Shown: positions 55,481-64,000 of the stretch, piece after piece
Position numbering within the stretch: the stretch's first letter is position 1
How the letters are laid out: each line of letters opens with the position of its first letter
Source: Larix kaempferi
Taxonomy: Eukaryota; Streptophyta; Pinopsida; Pinales; Pinaceae
Direction: 5' to 3'
Length of the DNA stretch: 64,000 bases
NCBI GenBank assembly: GCA_027924585.1
Contig: BSBM01000711.1
Location: forward strand, 10,579,289 to 10,643,288
Program-made: the position numbers and the translations under genes
Notes under the pieces: generated by a model
What the model saw: only the letters and a program-made list of their open reading frames with translations
Told to the model about the DNA's origin: nothing
Database searches by the model: none

Positions 55481-57466
55481 TACTGTTATAATCTGCAGTT
55501 GTAAAATGAATGGTACAACACCTTGTGTGTATACTTTATTGATGTAGAAATGTTCCTGTGTATGCTCTTTGTTTTTAAATTTAGAATTTGATTAACAAAT
55601 TTAAACTAATTAACTTCATATGTAGTCGAAAGAACAACCATTATTAAGGTAGTACAAAGATGATGATATTTGAGATTAAACATTATTAAAGTAGATGGTA
55701 TTTATTTTTGTGTTTTGTAAATATTGTTTTAGAATTTTAGGATAGGGTTGGCGTTGGATTTTCTAATTAGATTTGAGATTTTTATGGTATAAATATGTTT
55801 ACGGATTTGAATTTGAAATGTTGACATAGGTCATCGACAGTACACAGTATTCCAGTGTCACCGACTCAGTATGGTCGTCCTCTTAAAATGAATTCAGAAT
55901 TGTTATCTTTTCGAGATGTCCACACAGTCGTGAATTCAATTCAGATTCCTTATGCTTTCAATATGTCTACAAAGTCTTGATAGAATTTGTCATTATTTTG
56001 TATGTTTTTATCATTTGAAAGATGAAAAAAACAAATAGAAGATCCTAATTATATATTTAATTCACATCTAAATGTTCAATAGCCTGAAATTCTCATTATT
56101 TTGTATGGTAGATCACTTAAAAAATTGAAAAACAAAAGGTACCGACTTACATATTTCACATGCATTTATGAGTCAATCTGTAACCTCTAACGGTTGAACC
56201 AACTTGCCCCTTAAAATCCATCATTATTCCATTTCTTTATTTTTGTTGTTTCAGCTTCATTAAAAGTTTTACCATTTCATTTATTTCTTTTAATAATATT
56301 GACATTATGAATTTGCAGAAAGCTTATATATATAATGTTTCAAATATAAAACTATACAGTCCGTTCCTTTTTGTTTGTAATAATATTGATATTTTGAATT
56401 TCCACAAAATTTACAATGTTTTATCTTATGAATATGATGAAAACTCATTCATTATTATTTGAAATTCATTTCTTTTTTAATTTTTAAAGCCACCGTTGGA
56501 AAAACAAATTTGTTAAAAGTTTTTAAATAGTTTTTTTCATAGAAATGGTTAAATACTTTCTTCACTTATGAAGAAATAGTCTATCAGACAAATTATTATT
56601 ATAATCATTATTATTATTATTATATTAATATCATTATTATTATAATTATTAGTATGATTATTAATAAACTTAACAATATTAAAAACATTAATAATGTTAT
56701 TAAATATTTTTTTAAAATTAAATTTTAATCTTTAAAAATAATGTTTAATGTTTAATATTTAATATCTAAGGATAAATAATAATGATGTTGAATATTAATT
56801 TTTAATATTTAAAATTAACAATAAAGTTAAATATTAATATTTAATGTTTAACATTAATATTTATTTAATATTTAATGTTAATATTTATATTTAATGTGTA
56901 ATGTTTAATTAATATTTAATGTGTAAGATTTATATTAATATTTAATCTTAATATTAACCATAACATATCCATATTAATATGCATCTTTAATGTTAAGATT
57001 TAATATTGATGTTAATATTAATCTTTAATGTTTAATATTAATATTATTATATTATATGTAAATATTTAATATTAATTAACATTATTATTAGTAATGTTGA
57101 GATTAACATTATTTTTAATGAAATATCAATATCTACTTTAAATATAACATAATTTTTTAAAATTATATTATTTGTTTAAGTATAATTTTATAAAATTATT
57201 ATTTTTCTATTTTCACAATTTTCACAACATTATTATAATACATAAACATGACTTTTACATTATTACTACTTAAATGTGGCTATATGAAATAATATGGCAC
57301 GCTGTTAATATTAGTAATGACTTTATTATTCATATTAATTATGACATTATTATTAACATTAATAACATTGATATTATTGTTAATAATAATAATAATAACG
57401 ACATTAACAATAACATTTATAATAATACTAAAATTAGCATTAATGTTAGGAAACATCAATATTAAA
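55481..57466. other. AT-rich intergenic DNA with ATT/TTAATATTTAATG repeats
   Basis: No gene. From about 56,590 to 57,130 the sequence is dominated by variants of TTAATATTTAATGTT, and 57,330-57,430 by AATAAT runs. Open frames here consist of Ile/Asn/Tyr codons only. Confidence 0.7.
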
Positions 57467-60190
57467 GTCAACCATGGCAAACGAAAGTCAACCATGGTCA
57501 ACCATAGGAAATCATCATTGCCATGAACATCTAAAGTCAACCTTGGTCAACCATTATTGACCATGGACATCCAAAGTCAACCATGTTCGACTAATGAACC
57601 ATACTCAAGCATGGTCAACAAAAGTTAACCATGCTCAACAAAATCAATCACAGTCAATCAAACTTAACCATGGTCAAGCATAGTCAACCATGAGCATCAA
57701 AAGTCACCCACACGGTCAACCATTAGTCAACCATGGTTTAACCAAAGTCAACCATACTCAACCATGGTCTGCTATTGTTAACCATGACTAGCCAAAGTCA
57801 ACCATAATGAATCATGGTCAACCAAAATTCAACTATAGTCAACGATCCATTTACCATTAACATTAAAAGTAAACCCAGTAATCAATTATGGTCAACCACA
57901 GTCAACCATGGTTAACCATAGTGAAGGATGATCAACCATAACCAAATATGGTCAACTAAAGTAAAAAAAAAGCTAACCATGGTCAACCATCATCACCGAT
58001 GAACATCCAAAGTCAACCATGGTAAGCCATAATGAACCATGGTCAATCAAAGTGAACCAGAAGTTAACCATGGTCAACAATAGTCAAGCATGGTCAACCA
58101 CAGTCCTACCATGGTCAATCAAAGTCAACCATGGTCAACTACGATCAACCATGGTGAACCATAGTAAAAAAATGGTTATAAGCCATAATCATTCAAATTC
58201 AACCAAAGTCAACCATGTTTAACTATAGTCAACCATGGGAAACCATTGTTAACCATGAACATCCAAACTCAATCGTGGTCAACCATAATTAACCATGGTA
58301 AACTAAAGTCCTTCAACCATAGTTTAACTATGGTCAACTAAAGTCAACTATGGTCTACCATGTTTGACCATTGTCAACCATGGCCAACCAAAATCATCCA
58401 ATATCAACCAAAGTCCACCATTGATAACCATGGTCAACCAGGGTTAATCATAGTCAACCATGGTTAACAAAAGTCAACGATGTTTAACCATGGACAACCA
58501 AAATCAAGCACAGTTAACCAGAGTCAGCCATGGTTTGAGTATTGGTCAACCAAAGTTGACTTTGGTTGACAATGGTTGAGTTTGGTTGTTTATGGTTGAC
58601 CATTCTTGACTCTGGTTAACCATGGTTGACTATAGTCATCTTTGGTGATCTTGGTTGACCATGGTTGACTTTCGTATACCTTGGTAACCATCGTCACCAA
58701 CGGTATACGAGTAATTATACCTAAGTCAACTAAAATCAAGGATGGTCACCCATGGTCAAGAATAATCAACCATGGTCAACCAAACTCAACCAGGTGAAAC
58801 CATGGTTAACCAAAAGTCAACAGTGGTCAACCAAAGTCAAAGGGGATCAACTAAAGTCAAAATTGGTCAACCAAGGTCAACCAAAGTCAACCATGGTGGT
58901 CCATGCCCAACCAAAGTCAACCATGATTGACCATTGTCAACCATGTTCAACCATAGTCCATCATGCTCAACCATAGTCAACCAAAAGTCAACCATGATAA
59001 ACCAAAGTCACCCATGAGCAATGATAGTCAACCATGGTTAACCAAAGTCAACTATAGTCAACCTTGGTAAACCAAAGTCAACCAAAATCAACCATGCCCA
59101 ACCAAAGTCAACCGTGGGTCAACAATAGTCTGCCATAGTTAACCATGGTCAACGAAAGACAATTGAAGTCAACAAAGGTTAACTGTGGTAAACTAAAGTC
59201 AACCATGCTCAAACCTAAGTCAAACCATGATTTTTCATGGTTAACTAAAGTCAACATCGTCAACCAATAGCCAACCACAGCCAACCAAAAGTCAACCATG
59301 GTTAAACAAATTCAACGCTGGTTAACCATAGTGAGCCATAGTCAACTAAAGGTCAATTAAATTTAACCAAAGTTAACCATTTTTAAACCAAAAGCAACCA
59401 TCGTCAAGCAAAATTCAAACAAAGTCACCCATTGTCAACCATAGTCAACCATGGCCAACTAAAACCAACCAGTGTCAACCATGGTCAACCATAGCCAACC
59501 TTCCACAACCATAGTCAAACATAATCAACCATGCTCAACCATAGTTAACCAAGAGCTATCCAAACTCAACCAAACATCAACCATGGTCAAATAAAATCAA
59601 CCATGGTCAATGAAAGTCAACCATGGTGAACCATAGTCAAGCATAATCAACCATGCACAACCATGGTTAACCATGGTAAGCCATAGTCAACCAAAAGTCA
59701 GTTTTTGGTCAACCAAAGTTTACAATGATCAACGATAGCCAACCATGATAAGCTAAAGTCAATCAAAGCCAGCCATGGTCATCAAGTTCAATCATGATCA
59801 ACCAAAGTAACCATGGTCAACCAAAAGTCAACCAACGTCAATTTTGGTCAACGAAAGTCAACCACATTCAATCAACATTAACCATGGTCAACCATAGTTA
59901 ACCTAATACAGCCAAAAGTTAACCCTACTCAACCATAGTGATCCATGGTCAACCATAGTGAACCATAATCAACCAAAGTCAAACATGGTCAACCAAAAGT
60001 CAACCATGGTAAACCAAAGTTGACCATGGTCAACAATAGTAAAACATGGTCAAGTATGGTTAACCATAGTTAACCAAGTTCAACCATAGTCAACCATAAT
60101 CAATCAAAGTGAACTAAAAGTAAACCATTATCAATGATGATAAATCATTATTGAATTCAAACAAAGTCAACCATGGTTAACTTTGGTCAC
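57467..60190 (+). repeat. Decamer-based array GTCAACCATG / GTCAACCAAA (W-box-rich)
   Basis: About 2.7 kb consist of imperfect copies of GTCAACCA followed by TG, TA or AA, so the basic period is about 10 bp with drift. Copies of GGTCAA and AGTCAA are the complements of TTGACC and TTGACT, the WRKY-factor W-box. The combination GTCAACCATGGTTGAC is a perfect palindrome. No ORF is supported. It has the look of a minisatellite that has diverged for a long time. Confidence 0.9.
58552..58709 (-). repeat. Inverted island inside the decamer array
   Basis: For about 130 bp the unit is on the other strand (TGGTTGAC instead of GTCAACCA). At its right edge CGTATACC (58673-58680) and GGTATACG (58702-58709) form an 8-bp inverted pair around 21 bases. 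Confidence 0.8.
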
Positions 60191-61165
60191 ACAAAGTAAT
60201 TATAATTCTAATAATAAATTGGTTTAATATTAACATTGTCCGGATACATAATACATTTTTAAATGTATTTTAAATATGGTACATTATAAACACACTAAAA
60301 AGTAAATTGGTTTGACTGTATTCATTCTTTACATTAAAATTGTCCCAATGGCACTATTGAACTAAAGTGCTCCATATACATTACTAGGGTGAAAAGAATA
60401 TGGCAATATATTTGATACTACTATTTGAATATACATGTCTTTTAATTAGCCGTTGTCATTCTTCAACTTACTTTTTCATTGTAAGTGCCTTAATAATTCA
60501 CATTCTTTCTTCTCCTTACTTTTTCATTATATGTACCTTAACATTTTCAATCCGAGTAATGCATTCGAGTAATGCAAAAGAAATAAATAATCTATCTCTT
60601 TAAAATTATTTTACTAATTCATACATAGTATATTTTTAAATGTATTTTAAACAAAACCTGTAATATTATGATTGGAATGTCATAATGGTATTACATGGCA
60701 TTACACTCAACTCATTCAATCTATTTTATTTAACATGAAAATATGACATAATATTAAAAATGTTCGATATACATTACTAAAGCGATAAAGCAACATAGCA
60801 ATTATTTGTTTGATACTACTATTTCAACATTCATGTATTTCAAACTATGCAAGTTTCTTTCTTTAAATAATTTGTTTCTTTAATAATTCACATTCTGTCT
60901 ATTTCTTTAAATAATCTCTTTCTTTTAAATTATTTTACTATTTTAATAGATAATTTTTTTTAAAATTCTCCCAATGACACTATCGAGCTCAAACAAAACC
61001 TGCAATATTATGGTTGGAATGTGATAATGGTATTGCATGACATTACATTAAAGTGCTCCATATACATTACTAAAGTGATAAAGCAACATGGCAAAACATT
61101 AAAGTGCTCCAATGTTGTTATTCTTCAACTTACTTTTTCATTATAAGTACCTTAATATTTTCACA
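60191..61165. repeat. Degenerate long tandem repeats
   Basis: Phrases recur about every 350-400 bp: CATATACATTACTAAAGTGA, AACAAAACCTGCAATATTAT, GATACTACTATTT and ATTCTTCAACTTACTTTTTC. There are two to three partial units, with no gene. Confidence 0.6.
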
Positions 61166-63180
61166 GGGGTCCAAAACCTTTTACTAAAATTGAAATAGAA
61201 AAATACAAAGGTCTCGTTTGTAAAATGTCATATAAAATTGTAAACAGCCCATCTCAGATAAAAAACTTTCTCCTTTAATTAATAATTTTTAATAATTAAT
61301 TAATATTATAATTTTTGTTATTATTATAATTTAATATCAATTCATTATTAACTATTAATATTAATATTATAATTAATTATAAGCCATATTAATTATCAAA
61401 ATACTAATTATATATTATTATAATGATTACTTTTTAAAATACTAATTATATATTATTACAATTATTGATTATTAAAATACTAATTATTATTCTTATTTAT
61501 TATAAGAAATTGTTGTTGTTAATTAGATATGGCTTAACTATATATATTTTAATTAATAATTATTATTTACTTATGATTTAATTATTAATTAATTAATATT
61601 ATAATTATTATTATTGTTTAAATTTTATATGGATTATTATTAATTATTAATTATTAATTAATTAATATTATAATTATTATTACTGTTTAAACTTAATATT
61701 GATTAATTATTAATTATTAATCATTATATTATAAATAATTATTATAAGTTTATTATCGCTTTAATATCAATATTGATATTAAAAACTATTAAAATTAATT
61801 ATAATAATTATATTTATAATAATTATAGTTTTTATTATTTATTGTTAAATTTATATTTCTACTAATAATTATAGATATGATAATAATTTTAATTTTAATT
61901 ATAATTGTAATTATAACAATAATTATAATTATCATTATTATTATTATAAATATTATTATAATACTAATTGTTTATAATAATAATAATAATTATTATTATA
62001 ATTACAATTTGCATTTATAATAATAATTTCATTAATAATTATAATTATTATTATTTTAATACTAATAATAATTATAATAATATTAATATTCATAATATTA
62101 TAATTATAATATTTTATAATATTATTATAATAATAATTATAATATTGTTTTTATTATTATTATTATTTATTATAATAAATATTAATAATGTTAGTTATTA
62201 TTATTACTATTACTATTATAATAATTATTTAATAAATATTAATATACATAATCAATATTATAATATTACTAATAATAATAAAAACAAAAAATTATAGTAA
62301 TAATAATAAAAATTATTATTATTATTATTATTATTATAATACTAATCTTTACAATAATAATATTTAATATTTCACAACATCCAAAACTTTTTACTAAAAT
62401 TGAAATAGAAAAATACAAAGGTCTTGTTTGTAGAATGCCATATAAAATTGCAAACAACCCATCTCAGATAAAAAAATTTTCTCTCCCTTTTTATAATGTC
62501 AATGAATTATTTCGAGTATGTTTAACCATGATTAGAGATATTACTCCTACTACTGCTAGAAGTGTGTTATTAATGATAATAATTATTAATTAATATTATA
62601 ATTTTTATTATTAGTATAACTTCATATGAATTATTTATTAATTATTTTATATTAAAATTAATAATTATTATTATAAGCCACATTACCACATTACCACTTT
62701 CATATTAATATTAATATATAATAATTTTTATAAATTATTTATTCATTTGAAAAACATAATTTTTATTAATTATAATTACAATTACAATTATATTAATAAA
62801 TATAATTATAATTATAATAATAGTTTTAATAATTTTTATAAGCCACATTAGTATTATAAGCCATATTAATTAATAATTTTTAATAATTAATTAATATTAT
62901 AATTTTTGTTATTATTATAATTTAATATCAATTCATTATTAACTATTGATATTAATATTATAATTAATTATAAGCCATATTAATTATTAAAATACTAATT
63001 ATTTATATTATTATAATTATTACTTTTTAAAATACTAAATTATGTATTATTATAATTATTGATTATTAAAAAACTAATTATTATTCTTATTTATTATAAG
63101 AATTGTTGTTGTTAATTAGATATGGCTTAACTATATATGCTTTAATTAATAATTAAAATTAAACAATCCTTCCTCCTCGT
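61166..63180. repeat. Extremely AT-rich DNA with two long duplications
   Basis: A segment of about 110 bp (CTAAAATTGAAATAGAAAAA, then ACAAAGGTCTCGTTTGTA) at about 61,180-61,285 is repeated at 62,378-62,485. A segment of about 280 bp at 61,277-61,556 (AAGCCATATTAATTAT, TTAGATATGGCTTAACTATA) is repeated at 62,871-63,154. The rest is AT microsatellite. No coding sequence. Confidence 0.75.
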
Positions 63181-63186
63181 AGGTCG

Positions 63187-63334
63187 ACTATCAACTAGCA
63201 AGCCATATCAATATTAATAATATGGCTGATATATGCTGATCGGCATATATCAACCACATTTAAACAATAGATATACGCCGATCGAGTATATAAGCCATAT
63301 TATTAATATTGATATTGGCTTGCTAGTAAATAGC
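63187..63334. mobile_element. Foldback (MITE-like) hairpin element
   Basis: Arms CTAGCAAGCCATATCAATAT... (63195-63227) and its reverse complement (63293-63326) differ by one inserted base, and a weaker match extends the arms outward (CTATCAACTAGCA versus CTATTTACTAGCA). The 65-base loop holds a second palindrome GATATATGCTGA/TCGGCATATATC at 63228-63251. There is no ORF. Confidence 0.75.
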
Positions 63335-64000
63335 TATTAATATGCAACTATTCTTACACCTTCAAAGTTTCGTGGACTACCTTCTTTGGCCGATCATTTT
63401 AACATATTATTATCCTTACCTTGCCCTTAGTAATATCTAATCAGAGAGAGAATATTATAGATTTAAAAGAGGCAAACAATATTTAGCTTGTTGCAAACCA
63501 TTTAATGCCATTACAGCAGATCTATTAATCCTTGGATCTCAAACAACTTGAAATCTAAAGATCAATAAATTTGGTACAACTATATTAAATGATCTGCAAC
63601 AAGCTAAATATTATTCACCCCTTTTAAATCTATAATATCCTTTCTCTAATTAATCTGTAATAACTATGACATATTATTACCCTTATTATTACCCTACCCT
63701 TACTAATACGAAATCAGACACGGTAATAATATCCTTTAAAAATGGCTTTTAAGTCTATAATATCCTTTCTCTCGTTAATCTGTGATTCCGTATTACTATG
63801 GAGCAAGGTAATAAAATGTGAAAATTAGCCAAAGACCGCGTGTGTTTAATGTGAGTTGACACAAACATTTTAAAATAATGTAATATTGATAATAAAAGTA
63901 CTTTAATTTTAAAAGAAATTAAAATTTAGTTTAATATGAATTAAATTTAAAATTTTTATTCTTTTTAAATTTTATTTATTTTAATTTTTATATTCGTTCA
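63335..64000. repeat. Second foldback and AT-rich end of window
   Basis: An inverted repeat with arms of about 72 bp (63437-63508 and 63583-63657) shares ATATTATAGATTTAAAAG and AATATTTAGCTTGTTGCA. A third piece of the arm (CTATAATATCCTTTCTCT) occurs near 63,754. The final 140 bp resemble 24,706-24,845. No gene. Confidence 0.65.

Noticed and set aside
57467-60190. Possible CRISPR-like array or satellite with spacers
   Set aside because: Units are about 10 bp, imperfect and contiguous, with no conserved repeat and spacer alternation, in a plant context.
61968-62297. 109-codon ORF of Ile/Asn/Tyr
   Set aside because: Low-complexity translation of AT microsatellite.

Overview
This window looks like repeat-rich intergenic DNA from a seed plant with a large genome. 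Plant-type Copia and Gypsy elements primed by initiator-Met tRNA, a plant L1-like LINE with a DUF4283-type ORF1, and a broken plant O-methyltransferase all point that way. A gymnosperm is plausible from the style of the O-methyltransferase and the old, diverged retroelements, but the sequence does not prove it. I see no intact host gene, tRNA, rRNA or CRISPR array, and no convincing new enzyme system. The window is mostly an archive of nested transposons plus simple and satellite-like DNA.

Layout. 0.1-0.7 kb: broken Copia reverse transcriptase (RT), minus strand. 1-6.8 kb: decayed Gypsy element on the minus strand (RNase H, RT, protease, gag, primer site, probable long LTR). 6.8-11.9 kb: AT-rich DNA with a triplicated 40-bp tRNA-like unit and one exon-like ORF of unknown origin. 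11.94-18.70 kb: a full-length LINE bounded by a 16-bp target-site duplication (TSD). 21.6-23.8 kb: a TRIM-like non-autonomous LTR element whose 5' LTR carries a solo LTR. 27.6-29.2 kb: another solo LTR with a perfect 5-bp TSD. 30.3-31.5 kb: Gypsy integrase fragment. 32.0-39.4 kb: complete but inactivated Copia element with unusual tandem-repeat arrays between pol and the polypurine tract. 39.4-50.4 kb: chromovirus-like Gypsy element with a second, deletion-riddled Gypsy element and an LTR-like segment inside it. 52.2-53.5 kb: O-methyltransferase pseudogene with a recognisable promoter. 54-55.5 kb: degenerate repeats with a short palindrome. 57.5-60.2 kb: a decamer array dominated by GTCAACCA, the complement of the WRKY W-box core. 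60.2-64 kb: AT-rich repeats ending in two foldback (MITE-like) structures.

How the parts relate. The nesting gives a relative chronology: the 4.2-kb Gypsy element entered the RT-RNase H junction of the 11-kb Gypsy element; the Copia element landed 14 bp upstream of that element's LTR; a solo LTR split the 5' LTR of the TRIM; another split a tandem duplication. Nearly all coding regions carry stops, frameshifts or deletions. The LINE is the least damaged: its endonuclease, RT and RNase H residues look intact, and it is broken by one 41-bp duplication and two single-base frameshifts. All homology calls rest on motifs read by eye.
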